Shown: positions 35,973 to 44,405, counted from the first letter of the stretch. The stretch: 64,000 bases of DNA from Acidilobus saccharovorans 345-15 (GCF_000144915.1 NC_014374.1:1178001-1242000), one strand, 5' to 3'. Made by a program: numbers and translations. The notes: generated from the sequence alone by a model not told the origin.

Positions 35973-36333
35973 CTGTTTGAGGTCCTTCAACTTCCTTCGC
36001 TTTGGACTCTATCAGCTTCTCGACCTCGTCGAGGCTCTTCCTGCACTCGTCGAGCATCGCAAGTAACTTGTTAACGTTAAGTTTGACCAGCTTTCTCGGC
36101 CTCCCCCTTCCCTCTATCTTGAGCTTGCTGGTGGTCACTATTCCCAGGCCCGTCAGATCGTTGATTACCCTCAGGACGAGCGGGTAGCTGACGTTCAGCT
36201 CTTTTGTAATATCCCTGACGCTTATCTCCTTGCGGTCGAGTAGGACCTCTATTATTTGTGCGGAGACCTCGGGGTCCGGCACTGAGGCGCACTGAATTAA
36301 GGCTTTCAGATACTTTAAGGTTTTACCTTCCAC
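35956..36333 (-). CDS. Winged-helix transcriptional regulator
   Basis: A 125-residue DNA-binding protein. Helix-turn-helix at about 30-65 (EISVRDITKELNVSYPLVLR, then VINDLTGLGIV), a basic wing (KIEGRGRPRKLVKLN) and a C-terminal helix (LDECRKSLDEVEKLIESK) for dimerisation. It resembles ArsR/MarR-type archaeal regulators without a ligand domain. GTG start after ATTAATAAG. It lies just downstream of the acyl-CoA dehydrogenase gene on the same strand and might control it. Confidence 0.72.
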   Translation of the reverse strand: MEGKTLKYLKALIQCASVPDPEVSAQIIEVLLDRKEISVRDITKELNVSYPLVLRVINDLTGLGIVTTSKLKIEGRGRPRKLVKLNVNKLLAMLDECRKSLDEVEKLIESKAKEVEGPQTVMQQS

Positions 36334-36410
36334 TTCTAGTCCCGTGTCGCACTTTTCAAAGGAAACTTATTAATTTTTCTCTTTTAAATATTAAGACTTA
36401 GAACCTGGGT

Positions 36411-37445
36411 TCAGGCCCCTCTGTACTTCTTGACGGCCAGGTCGCCTATGAAGTCATAGAGCACCTCCCTGGCCCCTGCGCCTATGTCAAGCATCCTGGC
36501 GTCCCTCGCGAGCCACTCGAGCCTTGATCCTCTTGAGAAGCCGGTTCCGCCCATTATCTGTATTGCGGTCCACGTCGCCTTTTGCGCAACCTCAGCCCCG
36601 AGCAGCTTTGCCATAGCGGCATCGTATGGATCTAGGCCTCCCTTCTCCGCCTTGTCTATGGCGTCCCTTATAAGGGCGTCGAGGGCCCTTGACCTGATCT
36701 CCAGGTCAGCTAACATCCACCTTACGCCCTGAAACTCCCCCAGTTCCTTGCCGAATATGACCTTTCTCAACGCCTTGGAACCCGCCTCCTCGAGGGCCCC
36801 CTCCTTTATGCCAAGGCCTATCATGCCGTATCCCAGCCTTTCGTAGTTAACGGTCTCGAGCGCCTCCCTAATGCCTTTGCCTGGGGTTCCAATCCTGATG
36901 CCGTGAGAGCTGTTGAACTTGACCCTCGAGACTCCGGCGCCCCTGAACGTGAAGAGGTCCTGGACTTCAACTTCAACTGAGGGGTCCCTTGTGACCATGT
37001 ACAGAGTTGGCCCCTTAGGGCCATTGGCAAGTACCAAGAACCTGTCCGCGTAGGCCGCGTTGCTAGCGAAGACTTTTTCGCCAGTAATAATAGCCTCGTC
37101 GCCCTTCTCCTCGGCAACGGTCTTTAGGTTAGCCTTTATGTCGGTGCCTCCCCCTGGCTCAGTTATGCAGATTGAGTATATGTGGCCCTCCTCCTTAAAC
37201 CTGAGGGCGACGGTTGATGATGACATTATTATGTGTGCCACTGCCGGGCTCCACTTAGAGGCCTCCCTCACGACCTCGTATACGGACCTCATGCCAAGGG
37301 ATACTGCATTGAATGCTCCAGCCGAAGAAAGCCTATCTATGACGTCCTTGTCAACTAAGTTCTTATCGTCTATATCCTTTGCCTTGGTAGGCAGCAGCTC
37401 ATTAAGGACTTTCAGCACTTCCTCCTTTGACGCCATGTCAAACAC
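36411..37445 (-). CDS. Compact acyl-CoA dehydrogenase
   Basis: FAD-dependent alpha,beta-dehydrogenation of an acyl-CoA. 344 residues, short for the family (about 380). ITEPGGGTDIKAN, FTFRGAGVSRVKF and IQIMGGTGFSRGS are the expected FAD/substrate motifs. The stretch usually preceding TEPG is missing about 25-30 residues, and the C-terminal IYEGT catalytic-Glu motif is replaced by DIGAGAREV. A Glu in VNYERLGYG sits where isovaleryl- and long-chain enzymes carry their base, so activity is plausible. Start GTG 37445 or ATG 37436; TATA at 37468-37477 is shared with the divergent rpl10e. Confidence 0.85.
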   Translation of the reverse strand: MFDMASKEEVLKVLNELLPTKAKDIDDKNLVDKDVIDRLSSAGAFNAVSLGMRSVYEVVREASKWSPAVAHIIMSSSTVALRFKEEGHIYSICITEPGGGTDIKANLKTVAEEKGDEAIITGEKVFASNAAYADRFLVLANGPKGPTLYMVTRDPSVEVEVQDLFTFRGAGVSRVKFNSSHGIRIGTPGKGIREALETVNYERLGYGMIGLGIKEGALEEAGSKALRKVIFGKELGEFQGVRWMLADLEIRSRALDALIRDAIDKAEKGGLDPYDAAMAKLLGAEVAQKATWTAIQIMGGTGFSRGSRLEWLARDARMLDIGAGAREVLYDFIGDLAVKKYRGA

Positions 37446-37513
37446 CCATGAGACCAGGCTTCAAACTAATATTTAAAGTCCAACCAAGGAAGCTATCTGG
37501 AGGGCGAAGCACT

Positions 37514-38062
37514 ATGCCCATGAGGCCTGGCCGCTGCTATTCCCATATAACTAGCCAGCCTTATACTAGGAAAGAGTATATACATGGGGCTCCACAGCCA
37601 AAGATCTCGAAGTTCACTGCTGGAAGTCCGGCAGTCCAGGGCAACTACGAGGTGAGGGTTCAGCTTATCTCGCTCGAGAGAGGCCAGATAAGGTCTAACG
37701 CGCTGGAGTCCGCAAGGTTAATGGCCTCTAAGTACCTTTCAACGACCGTAGGGGACCCGAACTATTTCCTCGTGGTGAGGACCTATCCACACCAGGTTAT
37801 AAGGGAGAACAAGATGATGGCTTTTGCGGGCGCCGACAGGCTCCAGGATGGCATGAGACTCTCGTTTGGAACTCCCGTCGGTGTGGCTGCCGTCGTTGAT
37901 ATAGGCGATGCAATAATTGATGTGTTCGGCAGAGCATCAGACCTAGACAAGATAAAGGAAGCTCTCAGGAGGGCAGCCTCTAAGATACCTCATAGGACCC
38001 GCATCGTGATAAGGGAGATTAGAGGCCAGGGGCCTAGCCAGGAACCCTCCAAGGCAGCTTAG
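37514..38062 (+). CDS. rpl10e: 50S ribosomal protein L10e (uL16)
   Basis: Archaeal uL16, 182 residues from ATG 37514. MRPGRCYSHITSQPYTRKEY is the typical start, followed by VQLISLERGQIRSNALESAR and the RTYPHQVIRENKMMAFAGADR loop that reaches the peptidyl-transferase centre. The open frame extends further back to 37427 but the family start is clear. Confidence 0.95.
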   Translation: MPMRPGRCYSHITSQPYTRKEYIHGAPQPKISKFTAGSPAVQGNYEVRVQLISLERGQIRSNALESARLMASKYLSTTVGDPNYFLVVRTYPHQVIRENKMMAFAGADRLQDGMRLSFGTPVGVAAVVDIGDAIIDVFGRASDLDKIKEALRRAASKIPHRTRIVIREIRGQGPSQEPSKAA

Positions 38063-38177
38063 GCCCTAATGGCCAAGTTCTCTTGGTTCATGTAATTATG
38101 GACGTCTTCAATCTCTTTTAACAGCGCAATCACAGCAACACTATTATTAGCACGCCAGCCAGGTTTACCAAAAGTCG

Positions 38178-38564
38178 CTAAGCTGCTACTGAGGGATGCT
38201 GCTGGGTGCCGACAAGGACAAGCTCTGAGCGGCCAGAGTCGCCCAGCGCTGCGTTCTCTATGACAGCCTGAATTATCTCCTCTACGAGCTCCCCATACGA
38301 CTTGAGCGGATCAACCCTTATCTCTTTATCGCCTATCACCACGGTTGGGTCTTCGGTTGTCTGGATAGGCGCGGTTAAATGGCTGTTTATCTCCACGAAG
38401 ACCATAAGTGAGTACTCCCTCCTCAACACCTCAGCGGCATCAAAGGCGGCCTTCACTACCATTTCATCGTCCCACGGCGTCTCATTAACTATCAGGTTGA
38501 GCATTCCAGACACCCGGGTAAGCGGAAATCCTATGCTCCAACCGGAATACTTGTCATAGGGCAT
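38178..38564 (-). CDS. Orphan protein, possible thioredoxin-like fold
   Basis: Unrecognised protein of 128 residues when started at ATG 38564 (MPYDKYSGWS); an upstream in-frame start at 38636 would add a short hydrophobic stretch (VVIFYVLVYFI). The order helix (MVVKAAFDAAEVLRR), strand (SLMVFVEIN), strand-turn-strand (PTVVIGDKEIRVD) and helix (YGELVEEIIQAVIEN) is reminiscent of a thioredoxin fold, but there is no CxxC. Flanked by spacers of 115 and about 245 bp. Confidence 0.45.
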   Translation of the reverse strand: MPYDKYSGWSIGFPLTRVSGMLNLIVNETPWDDEMVVKAAFDAAEVLRREYSLMVFVEINSHLTAPIQTTEDPTVVIGDKEIRVDPLKSYGELVEEIIQAVIENAALGDSGRSELVLVGTQQHPSVAA

Positions 38565-38752
38565 ATTTATTATATTAGGGTTCGTAATCCGGCGCTTCTT
38601 GATGAAGTAAACTAAAACGTAAAATATAACTACCAAGCTAAGCTGATGCTTTAATAGTATGGTATACTTTTAATCAAAACAGCAAAGCCTCATTTGGGGC
38701 TTAAACGTTATCTCAATATTTGTTTCATTGCAACCTACCTGCGCATTGGGAG

Positions 38753-38766
38753 CCACCTAGAGGTGG
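38753..38766. promoter_or_regulatory. 14-bp palindrome upstream of glyA
   Basis: CCACCTAGAGGTGG is a perfect inverted repeat (6-bp arms, AG centre) about 45 bp before the GTG start of glyA. A second one, CTCAC-CT-GTGAG, spans 38800-38811. The TATA-like ATAATAAC (38780-38787) lies between them. Operators or RNA hairpins are both possible. Confidence 0.35.
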
Positions 38767-38810
38767 GATATTGACAGGCATAATAACTCGCGGCGACAGC
38801 TCACCTGTGA

Positions 38811-40121
38811 GTGGGAAGGTTGATAGACAGGGACACCTTTGTCAAGATTTTTGAGTTGACGAACTCTCAAAACGTGTGGAGGCTAAAGGAGACCATAAAC
38901 CTCATAGCAAGCGAGAACGTCATGAGCCCCGCGGCTATGGCCGTTTACATTAATGACTTTATGCACAGGTATGCGGAGGGCAAACCCTTCAAGAGGCACT
39001 ACCAGGGCACCAAGTATATAGACGAGCTTGAGGTCCTTGCTGACAAGCTCATGGGCGAGCTGCTCGACACAGACATGGTTGACTTGAGGCCCATAAGCGG
39101 CACCATAGCTAACGCTGCAGTTTTCAGGGCGCTCGCCGCTCCGGGCGAGCAGGCCGTCATAGCTCCTGTCCAGGCGGGCGCCCACGTGAGCCACACTAAG
39201 TTTGGCACGCTGGGGGCCCTTGGCATCAAGCAGGTGGAGCTGCCCTATGACGAGGAAAGAATGAACGTAGATGTAGACAAGGCCGTTAAAGTAATAGAGC
39301 AGGTGAAGCCCAAGTTCGCCGTCCTGGGAGGAAGCGTCTACCTTTTCCCGCACCCAGTTAAGGAAATAGCGGAAGCCGTGCACTCGGTTGGCGGCAAACT
39401 TGTCTACGATGCAGCGCACGTACTCGGACTTATAGTAGGTAAGGCGTGGGAGAATCCGCTTAAGCACGGCGCTGACGTTATCACAGCGTCGACGCACAAG
39501 ACGTTCCCAGGGCCCCAGGGAGGCGTCATATTCTTCTCGGACGAGGCCACGTACAAGGAGGTTGGGAAGACCATATTCCCATGGTTTGTGAGCAGCCACC
39601 ACCTGCACAGGATACCTGCCACTGCAGTTGTAGCCCTGGAAATGAAGGAGTATGGCCATAACTACGCTGAGCAGATAACTAAGAACGCAAAGAAACTGGC
39701 CGAGGCCCTTGCTGAGAGGGGGTTCACAGTCCTTGGGGAGTCTATGGGTTATACTATGAGCCACCAGGTTCTGGTTGACGTCTCAAAGCAGGGGGGCGGA
39801 GCTAAGGTAGCCGCTGAGCTGGAGCAGGCCAACATAATACTTAACAAGAACCTCCTCCCGCACGACCCGCCCGAGGCCGTAAGGAATCCAAGCGGGCTGA
39901 GGATAGGAGTTCAGGAAATGACTAGGTTTGGCATGAAGGAGCCAGAGATGGAAGTGATAGCGGACTTCATGGAGAGGGTAGCGATCAAAGGCGAGGATCC
40001 AGCTAAGGTAAGGGAAGAGGTTAAGCAGTTCAGGTCGCAGTTCACCAAGGTGCACTATGCCTACACGCTTGATGATCTGCAGGGTATAACTTATGCGGAT
40101 GCTATAAAGCTCTTGGAGTGA
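38811..40121 (+). CDS. glyA: Serine hydroxymethyltransferase
   Basis: PLP enzyme converting serine and a reduced pterin to glycine and methylene-pterin. 436 residues. [10 protein letters not shown] near the N-terminus, [22 protein letters not shown] and the PLP lysine K230 in [12 protein letters not shown]. In Crenarchaeota the C1 acceptor is probably a modified pterin, which fits mptE and the DHPS-like gene elsewhere in the window. GTG start, leaderless if the TATA at 38780-38787 is used. Confidence 0.96.
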   Translation: MGRLIDRDTFVKIFELTNSQNVWRLKETINLIASENVMSPAAMAVYINDFMHRYAEGKPFKRHYQGTKYIDELEVLADKLMGELLDTDMVDLRPISGTIANAAVFRALAAPGEQAVIAPVQAGAHVSHTKFGTLGALGIKQVELPYDEERMNVDVDKAVKVIEQVKPKFAVLGGSVYLFPHPVKEIAEAVHSVGGKLVYDAAHVLGLIVGKAWENPLKHGADVITASTHKTFPGPQGGVIFFSDEATYKEVGKTIFPWFVSSHHLHRIPATAVVALEMKEYGHNYAEQITKNAKKLAEALAERGFTVLGESMGYTMSHQVLVDVSKQGGGAKVAAELEQANIILNKNLLPHDPPEAVRNPSGLRIGVQEMTRFGMKEPEMEVIADFMERVAIKGEDPAKVREEVKQFRSQFTKVHYAYTLDDLQGITYADAIKLLE

Positions 40122-40332
40122 GCCTCCCGCCTTAAGCTCACGCAGATAATAGTATACAATTTTGTATTAGAATAATATACTGAAGTTAAAGCCTTAGGCA
40201 AGCGTTGATCAAACTCGAGTCTGTTTTAGGCGGCTCTGCAGGTGCTTATGGTAAGAACAGGATCACTTAGCATAATAATTTAAAGTTCAGACCTGTAGCT
40301 GTAAAAAGGCCCCAAGAAGGAAGGGAAATTGC

Positions 40333-41274
40333 ATGCCGCCTCTACTTAAGGTGGAGAACCTGAAGATATACTTCCACATGCCAAGGGGCTATGTAAGAGC
40401 AGTGGATGAAGTGAGCCTTGAGCTGAATGAAGGCGAAATAATAGGCGTGGCGGGGGAGAGCGGCAGCGGCAAGAGCACCCTGGCCCTGGGAATAATGAGG
40501 CTCATAATGCCCCCAGGATTTATAGAAGGAGGTAATGTGTACTTCGAGGGTAACGAGATCCTGCACCTGCCTGAGAAGGTCTTTAACTCGGAGTACAGGT
40601 GGAAGAGGATAGCCATGGTCTTCCAGGGCTCGATGAATGGCTTCACGCCTGTCTATAGGATAAGGGATCAGATCAAGGAGGTTCTGGAGGTTCATGGCTA
40701 TACGGGGGATCCCGACCAGCGGGTCAATGAGCTCATGAAAATGGTGAACCTGGACCCCTCAATAGCCGACAGGTATCCGCACGAGCTCAGCGGAGGGCAG
40801 CGGCAGAGGGCTTTCATAGCTATGGCCCTAGCGCTCAACCCAAAGGTGTTGCTGGCTGACGAGCCTACTACGGCTCTCGACGTTATTACTCAGACCCATA
40901 TAATAAACCTGCTCAAGCAGCTGAAGAAGGAGCTCAACCTTTCAATACTGTTCATAACGCACGACCTGGCGCTTATGTCAATGCTGGCAGACAGAATTTA
41001 CGTGATGTACGCCGGCCGGATAGTTGAGCACGCAAGCACTGAAAACATAGTCAAGAACGCAAAGCACCCATACACTAAGCTCCTTATGGAGTCGGTCCCC
41101 GACCTAAGTAAAGACTACGTCAAGGGCATACCGGGCTCAATGCCAGACCTGGCCAGGCTTCCGCCTGGCTGCAGGTTCAGCACCAGGTGTCCCTTCGTAA
41201 TGGACAGGTGCAGGGCGGAGGAGCCGAAGCTGAGGAGGGTGGGCGAGAATGACGTCGCGTGCTGGCTTTATTGA
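40333..41274 (+). CDS. Oligopeptide/dipeptide ABC transporter ATPase (OppD/DppD-like)
   Basis: ABC ATPase of the peptide/opine family. 313 residues: Walker A GESGSGKS (about 40-47), Q-loop VFQGS, signature LSGGQRQR, Walker B VLLADEPTTALD, H-loop ITHD, and the C-terminal Opp/Dpp cysteine domain (CRFSTRCPFVMDRC). Permease and binding protein genes are not in the window, so the complex is completed elsewhere. TATA-like AATTTAAAG at 40277-40285. Forms an operon with the following ATPase (3-bp gap). Confidence 0.92.
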   Translation: MPPLLKVENLKIYFHMPRGYVRAVDEVSLELNEGEIIGVAGESGSGKSTLALGIMRLIMPPGFIEGGNVYFEGNEILHLPEKVFNSEYRWKRIAMVFQGSMNGFTPVYRIRDQIKEVLEVHGYTGDPDQRVNELMKMVNLDPSIADRYPHELSGGQRQRAFIAMALALNPKVLLADEPTTALDVITQTHIINLLKQLKKELNLSILFITHDLALMSMLADRIYVMYAGRIVEHASTENIVKNAKHPYTKLLMESVPDLSKDYVKGIPGSMPDLARLPPGCRFSTRCPFVMDRCRAEEPKLRRVGENDVACWLY

Positions 41275-41277
41275 GAG

Positions 41278-42261
41278 GTGACGCAGATGGTGTCAAATGA
41301 GATCTTAATAGAGACCCGCAACCTCAAGGTGTACTTCCAGAAGGGGGGCCTCTTCAGCAAGAAGTCCTTTGTTAAGGCTGTAGACGACGTAACTATACAG
41401 ATACGCAAGGGCGAGATACTCGGGCTTGTGGGTGAGAGCGGCAGCGGCAAGACAACCCTCGGCAGGACTACGATAGGACTTCAGGCTCCCACGTCAGGGC
41501 AGGTTATATACTATGATAGTAAGGGGACGCCGCACGAGATAACTCCTAAGAAGATAAATAAGGATATCAGGAGGAAGCTTCAGATGGTTTATCAGGACCC
41601 CTTCTCGTCAATAGACCCCTACATGAAGGTATATGACGCTTTAAGGCAACCCCTTTACTATGCTGGCGTTAAGGATCCGGCCGAGGCCACTGAGATAATT
41701 CATAAGGCTTTTGACGAGGTAGGGCTTCCGTATGATCTCCTGTCGAACTTCGTGTTCCAGCTCAGCGGGGGCCAGAGGCAGAGGGTGGCTATAGCCAGGG
41801 CCCTCATGTTAAATCCTGAGTACCTGGTTGCTGACGAGCCCGTGACCATGTTAGACGCCTCGCTCAAGGGGCTCATAGTTGACGATCTGAGAAAGATAAA
41901 CGCCGAGAGGGGCATATCTATACTGTTCATAACTCACGAGCTCCCAATAGCGAAGGTTATCTCGCACAGGATAGCCATAATGTATCTAGGCAAGATAGTC
42001 GAGATAGGCCCGACCAAGAAGGTGATCGAGAATCCACTTCATCCATATACTCAGGCCCTGCTTCAGGCATATCCAAGACTGGACCCAAGCCTAAGGGATA
42101 AGATGATAAAAGTTAATGTCAGAGAACTAGAGCTGGTAGTGCCTAAGAGCGGCTGCAGGTTCCACCCCAGGTGTCCCTTCGTAATGGACAGGTGCAGGGC
42201 GGAGGAGCCGGCGCTTAAGGAGGTGGAGCCTGGCCACTTTGTAGCGTGTTATCTCTACTAG
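41278..42261 (+). CDS. Oligopeptide/dipeptide ABC transporter ATPase (OppF/DppF-like)
   Basis: Partner ABC ATPase. 327 residues: Walker A GESGSGKT, Q-loop YQDPFSS, signature LSGGQRQR, Walker B YLVADEPVTMLD, H-loop ITHE, C-terminal Opp/Dpp domain CRFHPRCPFVMDRC. Start at 41278 or ATG 41287. Bases 42167-42210 are identical to 41183-41226 in the preceding gene, far above the general similarity of the two. Confidence 0.92.
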   Translation: MTQMVSNEILIETRNLKVYFQKGGLFSKKSFVKAVDDVTIQIRKGEILGLVGESGSGKTTLGRTTIGLQAPTSGQVIYYDSKGTPHEITPKKINKDIRRKLQMVYQDPFSSIDPYMKVYDALRQPLYYAGVKDPAEATEIIHKAFDEVGLPYDLLSNFVFQLSGGQRQRVAIARALMLNPEYLVADEPVTMLDASLKGLIVDDLRKINAERGISILFITHELPIAKVISHRIAIMYLGKIVEIGPTKKVIENPLHPYTQALLQAYPRLDPSLRDKMIKVNVRELELVVPKSGCRFHPRCPFVMDRCRAEEPALKEVEPGHFVACYLY

Positions 42262-42273
42262 ATCGGGGGGCTT

Positions 42274-42534
42274 TTGTTGAGAATCTACTTCAGGTTCCTC
42301 ATCGTTGGGACGATAATGATGGGCCTAACTTATATTCTTACAATAATAGCCATAAGGTATACGAGCCTTCCGTTGGAGGTATTGGCGTTCGCTATAGCCT
42401 TGGCAGGCGCCATGATACTCTTCAGGGGCCTTGCAGAGTTCTTAAGGGACGTGATCAGCGGCGAATACAAGAAAGGGAAGGGCAGCGTCAAGAGGCGCAA
42501 CGGCGAATCCGATGAGGAGCAGGGAGCTGAGTGA
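42274..42534 (+). CDS. Small two-helix membrane protein after ABC ATPases
   Basis: 86 residues: two hydrophobic segments (FLIVGTIMMGLTYILTIIAI, about 8-27; VLAFAIALAGAMILFRGL, about 36-53) and a highly charged cytosolic tail (YKKGKGSVKRRNGESDEE). TTG start 12 bp after the second ATPase, so co-transcribed. It is far too small for an ABC permease. It could be an accessory subunit or unrelated; I do not recognise a family. Confidence 0.62.
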   Translation: MLRIYFRFLIVGTIMMGLTYILTIIAIRYTSLPLEVLAFAIALAGAMILFRGLAEFLRDVISGEYKKGKGSVKRRNGESDEEQGAE

Positions 42535-42581
42535 AAAGATCGCAGCTCCTTTCCTTTCAATGGACCTATAATTAGCGCCTA

Positions 42582-42669
42582 TGGTGCGGGGGGTGGGCTT
42601 CGAACCCACGCAGGCCTACGCCAACGGGTCTTGGGCCCGCCCCCTTTGGCCAGGCTCGGGCACCCCCGC
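42582..42669 (-). tRNA. tRNA-Leu(CAA)
   Basis: Type II tRNA on the minus strand: acceptor GCGGGGG/CCCCCGC, anticodon stem GCGGG/CCCGT, loop CCCAAGA (anticodon CAA), long variable arm, T loop TTCGAAG. CCA is encoded (42582-42584). Two base changes from tRNA-Leu(UAA): the first stem base and the wobble base. TATA-like CTTATTT lies about 27 bp upstream. Confidence 0.95.
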
Positions 42670-42743
42670 ACCATAAGAAGCTGTAAGTGTGAGTGGAAAT
42701 AAGGCCTTACTCTGGACAGAGGCTCGCTAAGCTGGCCCACAGT

Positions 42744-43463
42744 TTAGGCCTCTATCTTAACTACCATAGTTTGTTGTGCGTTGGGGCCCGCGGCTACCGG
42801 GCTTTGGGTGGTCGTCGAAGGCTGAGGCTGTACAGCTTTCTGAACCTCGCCCTCGCTGGCCAGTTGCACTACCTTATCCAGCTTGTCCAACAGGTCCTTG
42901 GCAGCCTTCTTTTCCTCGCTTAGGCTGTCCTGAAGCTTCCTGAGGTGGTTCATGCTCTGCGTGTAGCCTCTCTCGCTTATCTCCCCGCTGAAGTAGGAGA
43001 TCCCTATAGTTGCTATGGCCCTGGCAACTTTGAGGCTTTCGTCATCTATCTCACCTATTCTTGAGTTTACGACCTTCTTGACCTCGTCAGCCTTTAGTTT
43101 GAGCGCCTTTATCTCATCTTCAAGCTTTCTCTTCATGGGCTCTACTACTACAGCTGGAAGGTCGTTCCTGCTACTTATGTTCTCGATGGCCTTTCTCCTC
43201 TTGTAGGCCCTGTCAAGATTCTCTATCACCTGCAGTATCTCAAACTTCCACTCAGGAGTCACCGTTACCTTGTCGTCACTAACCTTAACTCTCTCGCCCT
43301 CTATGACATCAAGTGACAGGTCCTCGGACTTAACTATTATAGACGACACCTTGCCGTCTATGTCGCTCTCCACAGCTATGAGCGTGCCGAGGCTCCTGCC
43401 GAAGTCATCAAACACTTCAGAACCTATGAACTTAGAGATCTCGTCAACCTTAATTGCGGGCAT
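42744..43463 (-). CDS. cdvA: Cell division protein CdvA
   Basis: Crenarchaeal division scaffold that binds membrane/DNA and recruits ESCRT-III. N-terminal PRC-barrel (about 5-70: FIGSEVFDDFGRSLGTLIAV), a central coiled coil (80-190: RKLEDEIKALKLKADEVKK), a Q/P/T-rich linker, and a short C-terminal strand TMVVKIEA placed like the ESCRT-III-binding (E3B) peptide. TATA at 43493-43502 puts the RNA start near 43472, so ATG 43463 is preferred over TTG 43475. Divergent from an ESCRT-III gene. No cdvC here. Confidence 0.82.
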   Translation of the reverse strand: MPAIKVDEISKFIGSEVFDDFGRSLGTLIAVESDIDGKVSSIIVKSEDLSLDVIEGERVKVSDDKVTVTPEWKFEILQVIENLDRAYKRRKAIENISSRNDLPAVVVEPMKRKLEDEIKALKLKADEVKKVVNSRIGEIDDESLKVARAIATIGISYFSGEISERGYTQSMNHLRKLQDSLSEEKKAAKDLLDKLDKVVQLASEGEVQKAVQPQPSTTTQSPVAAGPNAQQTMVVKIEA

Positions 43464-43492
43464 TCGCTGCACCAATGGGTCCTAGCTGGGCC

Positions 43493-43502
43493 GTATATAA
43501 AA
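43493..43502 (-). promoter_or_regulatory. TATA box of cdvA
   Basis: Minus-strand TTTTATATAC with a G/C-rich element before it, about 26 bp upstream of 43472. It lies in the 111-bp divergent spacer; the opposite gene has a weaker TTTAAG near 43535-43540. Confidence 0.5.
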
Positions 43503-43586
43503 CGCGGAAGCCCGCTTAACTTTGGCTGTCCCCCTTTAAGCCTATGTAGTCAAAGGCGCGTCTGGAGCAAATCCCGGTGATAAGAA

Positions 43587-44267
43587 GTGAGCGGGATAGA
43601 GAGCTGGCCCAAGAGGTGGAGCGAGGAGCCGAAGAGGGACACGATAGCTGAGAAGGTTAAGAACTTCATATCTCCACCCCCGCCCCTGAAGAGGCAGATA
43701 ATGATAGCGAGCTACAGGGTAGCCACGCAGATGAACAAGCTGGACTACACTCTCAGCAAGCTGCAGGCTTACGACAGGCAGCTCTTTGAGAAGGTGGTCA
43801 ACAGCCTCACTGAGGGCGACAGGAGCAGGGCTGCCATGTATGCCAACGAGGTCGCAGAGGTAAGGAGAATGACTAAGGTAATAATGACCGTCAGGTACGC
43901 TCTCGAGAAGGTCAAGCTGAGGCTTGACACGACGCTGATAATGGGTGACGTTAACGCCGACCTGGCGCCTGCAATAGTAGCGCTGAAGCAGGTGGCCGGG
44001 TACCTCAGAGGCACCATGCCTGACGTGTTCACCGACCTGATGGACATAGACGAGGAGCTGCAGACAGCAGTAACGCAGTACACAAGCGGAGCTGTGCCAA
44101 TGCTTGACAACGAGTTCGTGACCGAGGAGGCGCAGAAGATACTGAAGGAGGCAAGCATAGTCGCAGAGCAGAGGATGAAGCAGGAGTTCCCAGAGCTGCC
44201 CTCCGTGGAGGGAGCCCCAACCTCTACGGGCCAGCAGGGGAGCGCAACGGCCGGGGCCTCAAAGTGA
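43587..44267 (+). CDS. ESCRT-III-like protein (CdvB1/B2 type)
   Basis: 226-residue archaeal ESCRT-III (Snf7-like) subunit that would polymerise at the division neck. Helices 1-2 form a long hairpin (PPPPLKRQIMIASYRVATQM to LKLRLDT-like VKLRLDTTLIMGD), then helices 3-5 to about 200. The tail ends EFPELPSVEGAP plus a low-complexity stretch; PELP could be a MIM2 motif for the CdvC/Vps4 MIT domain. There is no C-terminal winged helix as in CdvB, so this is the CdvB1/B2 paralogue type. GTG start. Confidence 0.83.
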   Translation: MSGIESWPKRWSEEPKRDTIAEKVKNFISPPPPLKRQIMIASYRVATQMNKLDYTLSKLQAYDRQLFEKVVNSLTEGDRSRAAMYANEVAEVRRMTKVIMTVRYALEKVKLRLDTTLIMGDVNADLAPAIVALKQVAGYLRGTMPDVFTDLMDIDEELQTAVTQYTSGAVPMLDNEFVTEEAQKILKEASIVAEQRMKQEFPELPSVEGAPTSTGQQGSATAGASK

Positions 44268-44405
44268 GGCCCCACCGGCCTCAGTTTCACAAGGTTATTT
44301 TAATTACACCTTAAGTTTGTTAGTTATAGTTCAGTGGTTCAAATTCTTTGCAGGAGTAGCAGATATTAGGTCTTTGGTCGCATCAAATAAAGGGCAGAGC
44401 AAGGA

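Noticed and set aside
38883-39764. 293-residue open frame antisense to glyA
   Set aside because: A shadow of the GC-rich glyA codons; no recognisable domains, and the sense gene is certain.
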